Source: Clitoria ternatea
Lineage: Eukaryota > Streptophyta > Magnoliopsida > Fabales > Fabaceae
Direction of reading: 5' to 3'
DNA: 64,000 nt
Assembly (NCBI GenBank): GCA_037962975.1
Contig: CM075672.1
Location: 57,916,501 to 57,980,500, forward strand
The stretch's first letter is position 1. Each line of letters opens with the position of its first letter. Made by a program: the position numbers and the translations under genes. Shown here piece by piece: positions 46,177 through 58,426 of the stretch. The notes beneath the pieces are model-generated. The model searched no databases. It was not told the origin of the DNA and was given only the letters and a program-made list of their open reading frames with translations.

Positions 46177-49100
46177 AATTACCCATAACCTGAGTCAATT
46201 CCCTTTCTTTATTAACTAGTTATTTTGACTATTCTTTAAATCCTTTTTGGTGAGCTTATTTATCCTTTTTTGGTGAGCTTATTTGTCTATCTAGTGATTA
46301 TTTAAGGACCTAATAATTATCCTAAACATTTAAGTCTTGAACTTAACTTAAACACGCTAAATTTCATTATTGAAACTTTTAGCAAGATTACTAATCACAC
46401 TAATTCCTTTTTAGTCTTTTATACTAGGTCTAAGTTCTGAGGCTCATTTAGTAACTTTTATTATATTGGTTATTAGAAACATTTATACTCTTGAAGATTT
46501 ACCTTTTATCATAAATTCTTATATTACTATTATCTTATTTAATTCTTTACTCTTAATTCTAATTCAACCCAAAAATTCTATAATTTATGAAAAACTCTAC
46601 AATTGGTATAGTCCTTTTTTTCCAAAACTCAGTAAAATAAAATAAAGCGTCGTAACTGTCACGATTGACGAATTATCTCAAAACACACACTTTTCTTGCG
46701 ATGGCTCTGGGGATACTCAACGATGAACCTAACCTACTTTAGCGGGGCTTACCGGAAAACTATAACAAATTACATAATATAGCTCAAAATTTATGATTTG
46801 ATAATACAACCCAATCAAATTACAACTGGACCCGTCTAAGTTCTAAAGCTCCTAAATTCTTCGCAATGACTCTGATCATAATAAAATCTTCACGAAACGC
46901 ATGAATATCGAGGCACGATTTACAAGATTTATGAAAATACATACTGACATAAAAATATAATAAAAAATACTAACATCAATAAAAAATCACGTAACTTGAA
47001 ATCTAACCATCAGATCATAATGAAACTTGAAGGGGTTATCCCCGGACGTTAGAGAAATATTATGGGACAACTTAAAATGTAACAAAATGAAGCAAGGCTC
47101 CCCTTACCTCATAGGGAAGTCACAGTTCGGAGAGAGGAGGAAGGTGGGCTCGTTGAAAATTCACCAAATGCTTCAAAGCGCTCACCAGTAGTCACTGATC
47201 GTTTCCACGCCTAAATAAACATAACAAGCGCTCGCCAGTAGTCACCATCCTACCTTGTGCTTTGCTTGGTAGCTCAAAGCCAAGGATGGCCAGGACAAGG
47301 AGGAGTCTAGCTGTAATTGAAAGCTTCTTGTTGAAGAAAATTGAAGAGGTTAGAGGCTGTTTTGGTGAGGTGATGTCGCGGGTTGGGATAAGAAGAGAAG
47401 GAAAGAAGGAGTTGAAATTAAGGAATAGCGTTGGTGGCTTCCAGGTGAATTCGAGAAGAAGAAGGGATGGTGGTGTGTCTTAGATGGTGGAATTGGGCTG
47501 GAGAAGAAGAATTGGTTATTAGAAAAGTAAAATTAAAGAGAAGGTGGGATGGTGAGTTACTGGCCGAGAGAGATAGTGGAGAGTTAATGGAAATTGTAAG
47601 GTAAGGTAAGTAATTAAGGTAGTTAGTGAAATTAACTTGCATGAAAAAATTTTAACTTGTAAGGCCAGAGGGGCTGAGTGGACGGAGAGGACCAAGGAAT
47701 GACACCTAGCCATGTGGGTGTCAAGAGGTGGTGATGTGGTCAGAAACTGGTGGTCAAAAAATTTACTTATTATGCAAGAAATTAAGGTGTGCAGGATTTT
47801 TAGGAACCGAAAATAAGGAGATTAAAAATAAATAAAGATTAATTCAAGGATTGGAAATTTGGAAAATGGTCAACAAAAAAGTTATAGAGCTTTATTTTCT
47901 CTTTAATTCGATAAATCATACGCAAAAATCCAAGGTCGGTAACCCGAGATATGCCCAAACCAAGGTAAAGTGCTCCAGGAGCTCCCTAATCAGCTAGAGC
48001 TGTAGAAATAAATTTGTAATTATTTTTCCTTTGAGAAATGGATTTTGTATCCTTCATGAAACTTGTAGGATTTTTTGATACAAAACCATAGAAAAAATAA
48101 CAAAGCAATTCCAATGCCGTATAATAAAGATATGAAAATTTTTCTAAAAGTTACCAGAGCTGTTATGAGAAAGCAGAAGGTCGGGGAAGATTCGCAAAAG
48201 TGTATTGATCTAGAAGGATTCAGCCTTTGAAGTCTTTACGGAAAATATAGAGAATTTTTCTATAGAGATGTTAACACTGGGTTTGCACAAATCAGAGGTC
48301 GTATGAAAAATTTATGAATTTTTGAATGAACCATGTGCAGAATATAAAGCTCAAACGGTGGAGTTTGAGGTGAAATTACTTAACTCTCAATTTAGGGAAT
48401 GACAGAGCGTGAATTAAGGTTTGGGACAAGAAATAAGGATTGGAGATCTCTTCAGAATGAAGAAACCAAGACCGAAATTACTCAATTCTAGTGTTGTTTG
48501 AGAAAGTTAGGCTTCAAATGCTAAAGGTGTTCAGACCGGGTTCAGGGGTTAAACTTGAATTAATCGTTTTATTGAAAAGCAAGGTCGATAGGGCCCGAAT
48601 TAGGATTCGGCCCCTTTAGGAAAAGTTCCTAAAAAGTTGAAACGAGTCACTAGAGACTAACCGTGCTACTAACGAATATCCCGAAGTATATGCACAATCA
48701 AACGTAGGAGACACTTGAGGTTTTGACTAGGCCGGTTAGACAGAGCCTGTCATCCTTGACTCTCTACAAGAGAGTCTCAATGCAACCAATTCCCTATTGG
48801 ATTACTAGTCCCAAGCCGATTTTCCAGAATCTAACCTCTGGCTGGGTCCCTCAGTTTAAATCTGATGAACCTGACAATATTTTAAGATTTTGTTATTTAA
48901 AAATTAATAACAATTAAGAAATCCAGTAAACACCAATAAAATATTATCATAATTAATTATGCGTATAGAATTATATCAAAATAGATATTAATAATATCAC
49001 TCAAATATTAAAATACCTAATTAATCAATAATCAAGCATTCTATATACATTAACTAATTCTAATATAGAACATTATAAGGATTATTAACCAACTAATACC

Positions 49101-49430
49101 AAATTAAAACAAGATAACCATCATGAAACACCTACTAACATTTAATGCATTATTTCTAAGTTATCGGTATTATTACACATTTTCTTGTTTCGACTCCTTG
49201 TATTTATCACTATTCATACTAATCCCTCTGTACTAAGTTCTCTTACATCTCCTTAGTAGCCCAGTATCTCTCACTCAATATTCTACTAATTTTCTTTCTT
49301 GCTATTTTCTTATACTTAGAGTAATTCAGGGATCAGGCCGAAGCCTCAAACTCTTTTTAGAAAGCCTAACAAGACACTCTCGGGGTTTTTGAGAGTTTGG
49401 GTTCCTATCCTAAAAATTAGGGTTGTTACA
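46177..49430 (-). repeat. Chromovirus LTR-type DNA, right part (Tekay-C 3' LTR)
   Basis: The right end at 49430 reads gggttgttaca followed by ctctccccac, i.e. on the minus strand a purine tract GTGGGGAGAG and an LTR start TGTAACAACCC. How far left the LTR reaches is uncertain; it may include 27526-29640. A 22-bp tandem duplication (TTTTTGGTGAGCTTATTT) lies at 46243-46286 and a repeated GCGCTC-CCAGTAGTCAC word at about 47180 and 47229. No gene recognised; the short open frames at 47262-47713 have no recognisable domain. Confidence 0.5.
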
Positions 49431-49670
49431 CTCTCCCCACATTTTAGGAATTTCGTCCCCAAAATTTATCGTGCTCACTACAGGCATCAAGGTAACCTTG
49501 GTCATTAATCCTCTGTATCCCTGTTTGATGCTCCAACTACTTGGGTCTTAATCAAGTAATTCCTAACACACAAGTCCTATTGACTGTCAAACAACAACTT
49601 CTAGTGTAAAGCGAGGTATAGTGGACTATACCCCAAGCCTGATAAACTGACTATGCTCTGATACCACCAC
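49431..49670 (-). other. Residual internal region of Tekay-C (240 bp)
   Basis: Has a purine tract at one end (49431-49440) and, at the other, GCTCTGATACCA (49655-49666), the reverse complement of the initiator tRNA-Met primer site. Everything between (gag-pol) is gone. Confidence 0.7.
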
Positions 49671-50508
49671 TGTAATACCCTCAGTTAACTAGAATGACCA
49701 CTTCCACTAGATCATCCTAGTTAACTAAGAGTTACAATTTTAGAAAAATATGGAAGTAAAATCTTTTTTGTACGATACAATTTAAACATAGACATGATGG
49801 AATAGAAACATAACATATATATACATATACATGCATTGTCGAATACATCACATAATCTCATCAAATCTGTACATACTAGAGCTACGGGGCACGCAGGCTC
49901 CCAGCAATATATACATTAAAATATAAAAGGAAAGAGACAGTAAACTCCTAGTCCTCATCGCTCGTAAGAGAGTCCAGTTGATCTACTCCAAAGATGGGCC
50001 TAGATGGTGCGAAAGGAACGGAAATGTCCAGGGTTGCAGTACTGGTAGAAGGCTAGCAGGTGGTGGGAGGAGAAATCCCTTTATATCGGCTATTATACGC
50101 ATCGAAGGCCTCTCTCATCAGATCCCTAGCCACAAGAGACATCTCTCTGAATCGCTTTGTCCCTCCGTACATGAAGGTCCTAAAGATATGGCACAAAAAC
50201 CTCTGGGACAAGTCCCACTATCGCCTCGCCAGGAATATATCCATCTGTGTCGGTCCACTAGCAAAGGGAGGAATGAGGTCTTCCATCGCCATCTCCAAAA
50301 TGTACATACTCATCGGCTCTGTTGATAGTGCAGGGGCGAGGGTTGATTCAGTAACAATATCCAAGAACTCTGATGGATGGAGAGGCAAAGGCACAATTTA
50401 TATAATATTTTCATAAGAATGTTAAAAATCAAATTCAATCCAAAAATGAATACTATGCTCTTGTTCAAATAAACATAAAAAAGAAGTTGTGTTTAATGTT
50501 GTAATTGG
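49671..50508 (-). repeat. 5' LTR of Tekay-C, partial
   Basis: Plus strand starts TGTAATACCC four bases after the primer site, i.e. the inner end of a minus-oriented LTR. 49940-50400 is GC-richer and open in two plus frames but shows no known domain. It is cut near 50500 by Reina-like sequence. Confidence 0.55.
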
Positions 50509-50961
50509 GTTTGGCTACATCTAAGGAAAGAGAGGTTCCCTAACCTTAGAAAGTCTAAACTTATTCTAAGAGGTGATGGTCCTTTCCAAATTATTTAGAA
50601 AATTAATAATAATGCTTATGTAGTTGACCTCCCTGGTGACTATGGGGTCAGTGCAACTTTTAATGTGTTTGATTTAACTCCCTTTGATATATATGACAAT
50701 GAGGATGATCAAGATTTAAGGATAAATCTTCCTGAAGAATGAGAGCATAATGAGGACATGACCTAGGAAGATCCTACCCAGACCTTAGATAAGGTCTTAG
50801 AGAGCTGTAGTGGGCCTTTAACAAGGTCAAGATCCAAGAAGTCCAAGGACATCATCCACAAAGCGCTAGCTTCATTTCTGACTTCCATGTATGGGCCCAA
50901 GCCCAGAGACACCCACTTGAAGATCCTTTCTTTGTTTACTTGTAATATTTTAGGTCTTTGA
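50509..50961 (+). pseudogene. Integrase C-terminus of a Reina-like chromovirus
   Basis: Frame with three stops: LRKERFPNLRKSKLILRGDGPFQ, then NNNAYVVDLPGDYGVSATFN and LTPFD, ending in GPLTRSRSKKSKD. The RGDGPFQ...VDLPGxYxVSATFNVxDLxPFD signature and the LTRSR tail are typical of small plant chromovirus integrases. No chromodomain seen. Only the C-terminal piece is present. Confidence 0.78.
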
Positions 50962-50963
50962 GT

Positions 50964-51605
50964 GTTTAACATTATTTTTGTACATTTTATTGTTACTTTA
51001 GGGTTAGAAAGCCCATTGGGCCATAAGTTTAGGCCTTACATGGCCATTCTTGCTTCATAGGTCACTTTTGGGCCTTATATTTGTTTTAGGCCTTGTATTT
51101 GGCCACCTTTTGCATAGTTTAGCTTATTGGGCCTAAGGAATAGCCTCAAGCCCAATACATGGCCGAAACTCTCTAGCTTATATAAGGCCATCATTTCATT
51201 TGTAAAATACCTTAGAATTTGAATATAATTAAGAATTTTTGAGAAAGTGAGTTTTCATTTCCTCTCCTTTAGGCTAAGCTCCCTTTAGTCAAGAGCAAGC
51301 TCTTATCTAATGGCTTCATCCCTCATTGGTGGTGAGAATTAGAGACTTATCACCTAGGGCATCTCCATCATCCATTTCATTCCTCTATCACACTACTACC
51401 TTTCTCTTTCACCCTTATTCTATATTTTCCCTTTAAAAAGCCTTAGTCTTTTCCCTTTTCTTTTCATTTCCTTTGGGTCATATTTGATTTCTTAAAGTAC
51501 AATAGCTTTCATGTGCATAATCCTTCAAGAAGATCAAAGCAAGGTAATTTGAAGAGAAAAAAGAAGAAGAACTAGATCCTTCTTCAAGTAGGGAAGCCTA
51601 CATCA
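50964..51605 (+). repeat. 3' LTR of the Reina-like element
   Basis: Ends GGGAAGCCTACATCA at 51605. It contains GCTTATATAAGGCC (TATA-like, about 51176-51189). Homologous in reverse to 26502-27141. The start is approximate (50941-50964) because the integrase frame runs up to it. Confidence 0.6.
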
Positions 51606-53726
51606 CCAACGCATGACTCCGTAAAAGAAGAAGAACATAGCCACCGTCGATATAAAACAGAAGTACTCCCTATGTACTTCTAAAGAATTTACAAGTCCCC
51701 AACCGTTAGGGTGAAGTTGTCTTGGGGCGGTGTCCAGAAACTTTAACACGTCTATCTCGAAGTTGATTTAGAGGAATCTTATTCCAATTTTTGAAAAATT
51801 CATTTTGTTCATGTATACGAACCTTGACCCCAACATATAGCATATCCAGTTTGTCACCAAAGGCCGAACAACAACAAAGTAGTCGTCATCTTCCTCACCA
51901 ACATGAACTTCAAAATCAATGACTTCTTCATCGTCCATAGTGACGGGGTATTGAGAGACAAAATTAAGTGGGTCAGAGTAAACCCAGAAATACTGATTCT
52001 TCACCTTTGAGACGAGCCAATTTATTTGATGCACCACTATATTAGTGTCAAAGGGATCACTAGCTACAACTTTAGGGGGACAATTTCTGAAATGTTTGTC
52101 AAATGCCATGGGGATTATTGTAGGCTGGAAGAAAGGAATACAGTTATAAAAAGCTACATCACTAGTATGGTAATATTCGACACTACAATAAGACCCAAAC
52201 AGAAAGCTATTTTTGGATTCGTAGATAAACTCAATGACATGTCATACTTTCCTAATAACTCACCCTATTCTTACTTGGATATCGTCCTAAATGGACGTTT
52301 AGCCCCCACTCCCCGAGTTAGGTGATTCAGGTTCGCACCACTCATGAATTACATCGAGTTCATGTAGATGGCCATATCGGTGGAGGTGGTATCACTCTCA
52401 CTAACACATCACTCATGTTTTCCCTTATTACTTATTACTAGGCGCAATAAAAACAAATGGTAAAAGAGAAGGGACAGAATGGCTACCTAGTGAAATGATA
52501 CGGGTTGTCTTTTTTGCATGAGTTAGGGAGCTTTAACAAAATAACATTGGTATACAAGTTTGAGATTAGAGCAAATTTTCAGGAATAAAAGCGGAGTGCT
52601 TTCAACGTGTAACTAAGTCCCTTTTTATAGAGAGAGGTAAGGGGCCAATGGGTAAGAACCAAAAGGATGCGTCACTTCGTATTCCGTTTGATAGGCCCAT
52701 GGAAATGAAACGTTACAACCAGCCAATACATGCCATATGTCTGCACCCTTTCACGAATAGTTGCTACATGCCTACACTAGTTGATGATTCAAGCTATAAC
52801 TATCAAGGGGGTGTACCACATCGGTAGGTAGTAAAAGCACCCGTAATCAACTATTTCATGATCAAGCTGCAACCTAGCCCATTGAAGCAACTCTCAAGTC
52901 ACTTCAACAAGCTAGGGGACAAATGATCTGGGCCACACCGGCATAGATGACGCAACATTGGATTAGTCACTAGGAAACGAAGACACTCTACAAGAAACAT
53001 TTCAGACACCGCAGCATGCTCCTAAACCATGACCAGAGTCCTTGAGGACCGATATCATGGTGAGCCTAACAAATGTGTTGAGGGAACACTGGTAACTAAC
53101 CTGTAGAAGGTGTTAAGAATGTCTGCGGAGCGGAGGTGTCAGCTTTTCCTGTAACTTACGAATCCGTACTAACACATTGCCACATAGAATTCAACTGTCA
53201 CTCAACTCTATAAATACTTTTCATTTATGACTTACCTAGGTGCGTTACATTGTCTAACTTACATTGAGCTTTAATATCATTACATATAAATTGACTTTGA
53301 TCGTTGGAGTGTCTTTATAGATGACACCATCTTTTGCCCATCAACGCGTTCAATTGGTGTGATAACTGGAGATGGGAGAACAAGACTCTTTGTTCCCTAC
53401 TAGATTAAGAGATATAATATCATTGTAAGATATGAGAGTTGACACAGGTACTTAAGTATTTAAGAATTTATTTATAATAATTTTATTTTATATAATTTAT
53501 TCTAATGAGCTGATAATTACTCACTATATATATATAATTTTCTTATTTTCTTGGTTTATTAATATAATTTATTTTAATTAACTTTCTTATATGTAAATTA
53601 TTCCAATTGTTTTTTATACTCAATATATAATTGATTTTAATGCTCTTGTTTATTTTTTAAAAAAATTATGTTGGTAAAATTTAATTTTTATATCCTGAAT
53701 AATTAATTGGTAACCGGGTGTTACAC
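51606..53726. other. Unclassified repeat-like DNA
   Basis: Two overlapping open frames on opposite strands (51768-52109 minus, 113 codons with an EEDDDY acidic patch; 52026-52325 plus, 99 codons) match nothing I recognise. CTTTTTATAGAGAGAGG near 52619 is TATA-like. Around 53280-53410 is an LTR-like R/U5 signature (CGTTGGAGTG, GATGGGAGAACAAGACTC). At 53717-53726 GGGTGTTACA looks like a minus-strand LTR start (TGTAACACCC). Confidence 0.3.
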
Positions 53727-53979
53727 ATATGATATGTATACTGCAGCTTAAAGGAGGGGATTGAAATATAAATGTTATTAAAATCCATTTCATAAGTATG
53801 TATTAATTACTTAAATTTGTTCCTTATTATTTTCCGATTGTAATATTTTATTCTATTATTATTATTATTTTCTGCATTAGACATACATTTCAAAAATCCC
53901 TATCTTCCACATGCATAAATACAATTTATCTCAGAATCTGGTTTTTCCCCGGTTCAACAAACAATGAAAACCAAACCAT
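53727..53979. other. Non-coding DNA downstream of the ABCB exon
   Basis: AT-rich, with a short (ATT)n run near 53858-53870. Could include the former 3' UTR of the ABCB gene; no polyadenylation site can be assigned. Confidence 0.35.
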
Positions 53980-54333
53980 CTAAGTTTTAGATGCACCGGT
54001 GTGCAATGCTGCTAAGAAAGCATATTCACCATTCTTATTGATCAATGTTTCATGATCTCCTTTCTCTACAATGATTCCATTCTTAACTACAGCAATTAAA
54101 CTCGAACCCTTAATAGTGGATAACCTATGTGCTACTATAATTGTGGTTCTGTCTACCATAACACGATCCAGTGCACTTTGTACTACTTTTTCAGATTCAG
54201 CATCAAGGGCACTAGTGGCTTCACCTAGTAATAATATTTTTGGACTCTTCACTATTGCTCTTGCAATTGCTACACGCTGCTTCTGTCCACCAGATAATTT
54301 AGATCCTCGTTCCCCTACAATGGTGTCATACCC
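53980..54333 (-). pseudogene. Last exon of an ABCB (P-glycoprotein-type) transporter, isolated
   Basis: Plant ABCB proteins are plasma-membrane ATP-driven exporters, some of auxin. This 354-nt exon (117 codons plus TAG) encodes the end of the second nucleotide-binding domain: GYDTIVGERG (partial), the signature LSGGQKQRVAIARA, Walker B, the D-loop SALD, the H-loop VAHRLSTIK and the C-terminal LINKNGEYAFLAALH. The exon starts in phase after TAG-GGG at 54334, matching the known intron before GYDT. Walker B reads ILLLGEATSALD: Asp before the catalytic Glu is Gly (GAT to GGT), which should impair Mg-ATP use. No upstream exon is visible to 64000, so it is a fragment, or the gene has a huge repeat-filled intron. 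Confidence 0.85.
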
Positions 54334-55336
54334 CTACACATATCATTTTCCAGGAATTCAGATTTGTGTTCATTTGGTTCTAGGATGACTATTATACTAA
54401 CTAAAATATGCAGTCAGTTGATCAAGTGACTAGTATTTTGTATATGCTTAGTTTGGATATTGGATTAAGGAAGCAACATGAATCGAACTTCTTCCACATG
54501 TTAAAATCAACAAGTAAACCTCAATATCGTCCTTAAAATTATAGGAATTGAACAATAACATCTTGACATTTAAAAATATTAATTTAATTCTTAAAATTTT
54601 ACATTGTGAGATAGTTTAGTTTCTAACCTCAGGTTTCATAAGAGAAAAATATATTGAAACGATGTCCAAACTAGAAATCCAAGTGTCACATAACGGCAAA
54701 TTAGGATTAATAATAGAGATTAATTTACTCTACAATGTAAAATTTTAGGCACTAAACTCATTTATAATATATATAATGGCAGAGCAAAAGAGGGATGGTC
54801 GCCATTTTTTATGGACGGTTTTGCCCCTAATAATTTCAAATTTTAAGTAATTAAAAAAAGAAATACAAAAAGGGACCACTTTCACCATTTCACAACTATA
54901 AATATTACTAAAAACTACATCTTTCAGAGATAATTTTTCAAAATAAAATTCTCCGGAATATTTTAAAATATTAAAATTTATAGGATCTTTTTTAAACCTT
55001 TTTAAACAAGTAGTAAATAATATTCTATCTAATTTTTGAAAAATATTTCCTTTAACTATCTAAATAATTATATTTCGAAAGGTTTAAATTTCCATGTTTA
55101 AATGTTGAAATTTTTAATGTTGAACTAGAAAATAATGAATATGGATAATTTTCTTTAAATACATGTAGTAATTAGTTTTAAATTTTTTTTAGGATTTAAA
55201 ATTCTGTTTAAACGATAATTTAAATTTTCAAACACCAAATCTTTTGTTTAAGTTAATGTTAAATTTTAAAGAATATATTTTAATTAAAATTTTGTACCCA
55301 ATTGTATGTGTTTAATCATAAGAATACAATTTAAAC
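54334..55336. other. AT-rich DNA upstream of the ABCB exon
   Basis: No coding sequence seen; position fits intron or intergenic DNA. Ends at the hAT target duplication ATTTAAAC (55329-55336). Confidence 0.4.
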
Positions 55337-56044
55337 TAGGGGTGTTCATCAACCGATCCAAAAAAAAACAAAACCGATCAAACCAAAAACCAAAAAACCG
55401 AAACCGTAAAAAAACCACATTTCATATGCGGTTCGGTTTGGTTTTCGGTTCCACCTATGAGAACCGAACCGATCCGCAAGTTTTATGTTTTAATGTTCTC
55501 ATTTCATTTAGTCACAACCTTTTTCATTTATTGCTTTATTAGTTTGTTTAATTTGATCTCTATATTTTATTTTGTAATTTTGTTTAAACTGTATGATAAC
55601 ACTTATTTTTTAAAAATTTGTCCTAGTTAGAGAAAGAACAAGAAGACTAAAATCTTGGCTCAAGACTTTTAATATTTCTGTTGTTTTACATTGAATCTTA
55701 TTTAAGTCTTATTTAAGTAGTACTTTATTTGTTTTATTTTTGAATTTAAATTGTTGAAAACTTGTCTTGTTTTATTTATTAATAATTCTCCCATCATTTA
55801 GAACTTAAAATATTTTTTGCATTGCTATAATTATAATGTTCATTTGATTTTATAAAAAAATATAAAATAAGAAAAAAAAATGCATAAACGGATCCAATCC
55901 GAACCGCATTTGATCGGATCGGATCGGATGGTATCATTCATTTCAACCAAACCCAAACCGAACCGAACCACAATTTAATAAAGTGACCAGATCAGATGAT
56001 ATTTTGTCATAAAATCGAACCGATCTGGACCGCGAACACCCCTA
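55337..56044. mobile_element. hAT-type non-autonomous DNA transposon (708 bp)
   Basis: Terminal inverted repeats TAGGGGTGTTC...GAACACCCCTA, an exact 8-bp target duplication ATTTAAAC (55329-55336 and 56045-56052), and subterminal AACCGAACCGA/CGGTTCGG words repeated near both ends. 8-bp duplication plus these ends is diagnostic of hAT. No transposase; the apparent ORF at 55306-55542 is chance. Confidence 0.93.
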
Positions 56045-56052
56045 ATTTAAAC

Positions 56053-56769
56053 AAATGATATATTTTAACATTTAAATTTCTAAATTTTGGAATTTCAAAA
56101 TTCTATTTTTACCCTACATTTTAGCCTAACCGAGCATGTATAAATTATAAACAATTATTATACTTTTAATTTTGAATTTGTTTACTAAGTTCAAACTTCT
56201 TAGACAATGGTTGACTGTTTAAAATAATGTTTATAAAAAGAAAAATAAAAAAATAAAAAATAAAAAATAAAAAATAAAAAAGCAAAGAGGAAAGTAGTAG
56301 ATAGTAGGGTTAAGTGGAAGGAGATTGCCCATGCGTCTATTTTTTAAATGGGAAAAGGTAAAAAGAATAATAGGGTATTAGATTCTTTTTGGGTGGGACG
56401 TGTAAGTGTCCGGTAAGTAACACGGTAGAATTTTTTACTAAAGAAACAAAATACAATAAATGGAGAACCAGCAGGATTGATTACTCCAATGAGCACCCCC
56501 TTGCAAAAGATAAACTATGAGAGTGATATTGGAGTTTCCTTTAAAGGTCTATTTGTGAACGATATATCATATCATACGTTAATAACAAGCTGACATATGA
56601 AGATTAGGTAAACTTTTATTTTATTTATATTTGGTGTATATTAGAGTGATAATTGAATAATTCTTATTATTATATATAATATATAATTCTTATTTTTATT
56701 ATCCTCTTTCTTAATTCAACAATTTTTTTTGGAATCTAGATTACAAATAGCCAACAAGATATAATAAGT
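56053..56769. other. AT-rich DNA without recognised feature
   Basis: Nothing coding. The left edge of the Tat LTR may lie inside its right part; I cannot place it. Confidence 0.35.
56240..56281. repeat. Simple repeat (AAAAAT)n
   Basis: Seven units of roughly 6 bp. Confidence 0.85.
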
Positions 56770-57073
56770 CACATGATAAGCTTTGTCTACCCTTCCCCGA
56801 TTGAGGGGGCCCACGCTATCCACTCTATCCCCTTTTTTAAGGTAAGGATAAAGGATAATCAAGATCCCTTAATCTTGGTAAAATACGGTTATCTTCATGT
56901 CACCTTGGGCTTTGATCGAAGACCTTTTTTTTCTTTCTTTTTTAACTCATTGTATAAAGGGCTCGAAGCCTCTCCCTTTGTAACTCAAGTGTCACATTCT
57001 GAGAGAAATACAATCCTAATTCTCCTATAGGATTTCTCTAAGGTTTTCATGCTTTATATTCTCGTTGTGAACA
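56770..57073 (+). repeat. Tat LTR, 3' portion
   Basis: Ends CGTTGTGAACA before the primer region. A TATA-like TGTATAAAGGGC lies at about 56950. The start is not determined. Confidence 0.5.
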
Positions 57074-57091
57074 TTTTGACGCCCACCGTGG

Positions 57092-58363
57092 TGTTGGTGT
57101 ATGCACTACGAGTTATTAATGTATCAATTTTAATTTATCAATAAAATTAGTATTTTTAGTTTTTAGACTAATTTTAATGCTATTTATCCTAGAATAATAG
57201 GTCATATGAGAATTATTTCTAAAACGTCCCTAATCAAGTATTTACATGGGGACATGTAAATACATTAAGATTAGTGTGTGAATGTACTGATGATTTGATC
57301 TCACAAATCATGGATATATGATATCAAGTCTTTACACGGGTACACATTAAGAGTAATGTTGTACTGGACAGACCCACCATGAGAACGTTGCATGGATCGT
57401 TACATGAGTGTCATAAACGGTTCTCAATGTGATAATGGTATATAGTCGTTCGACCTAAAGTCACTATGATTCCTACATAAGGAGTTTATTGTTTTAATAA
57501 ATCAAACGTTATCTGTAATAAGATGACCGTAAAGATTGTGATTAGGCAATAGACAAATTATGCAGAGGGATATGAGTGATGTAGATGGAATTTGTCTCTC
57601 CTATATGACAGGAGTGATATCTATAGGCCACATGATGAAGTGAGACTAACGAAATGCATGGCCATGCTAGGACGAATAAATATTAGATATTTATTCTGTA
57701 AAGTCTACTCTAGTATCAAGTAAAATGAATTGGGCCATAGAAGGATGACGACGAGACCATGCCTTGGGCCCAATTAGATATTGTGACAAAAGGAATAAAT
57801 ATATATATAAAAATATCACTTATAGGTCATGTCAATGATAAATAATATTCGGACATAATAATGTATTGCTAGATACCGTTCTTATTTTATATTAATAATG
57901 AAATAGTTTATTATTAATATAACTAAATATTTTACCTATAGGGTCACACACATAGAGTAAGCCCACCAGAGGATACTTTTATTTTAGTTGGACTGAAAAT
58001 AAAACTATTTGGGCCTAACTCATTTAGAATGAGTCAGGAGCCTAATGTTTAATGAGAGCTCAGGTCAAGACCTAAGCCTACATATAAAGTATGAGATGCT
58101 CATAGGCTGTTGCTCAGAAATTAGACTATAATCAAATTTCCATACTAGCATTCAGAACTTTGTTTTTCTGGTGGGAGTGCTCGTGTGGAGTCCTAAAGAC
58201 GAAGCTATAATTGCTTCAATCGAGGAACTCGTTTTGCGTCTATAAGAGGTAAACCCTAATTAAAACCTTAATTTTGCATAATGCCTTGAGACATTTGTGT
58301 TTGCAATTCTTTTTGGGAATCCTTTGTGTTTCCGTTGTCTGACCCTGATGGGATTCCCTTACA
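57092..58363. mobile_element. Solo LTR inserted in the Tat leader
   Basis: 1272 bp, TGTTGGTGTATG...GATTCCCTTACA, flanked by CGTGG (57087-57091) and CGTAG (58364-58368), a 5-bp duplication with one later change. The Tat sequence is continuous across it (CACCGTGG...GGCCCAGTAAAATGG). Family not certain; perhaps Ty1/copia. Confidence 0.65.
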
Positions 58364-58426
58364 CGTAGGGCCCAGTAAAATGGATCCTACACACAAAATC
58401 CTAATCCTAGCAAGAAGAAACAGACA

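Noticed and set aside
49978..50416. Two overlapping plus-strand ORFs as a host gene
   Set aside because: They lie within the partial Tekay-C LTR and show no known motif.
53980..54333. Annotating a functional ABCB transporter gene
   Set aside because: Only one exon is present and Walker B carries Asp-to-Gly.
55306..55542. 78-codon plus-strand ORF
   Set aside because: It spans the hAT target duplication and terminal repeat, so it is chance.
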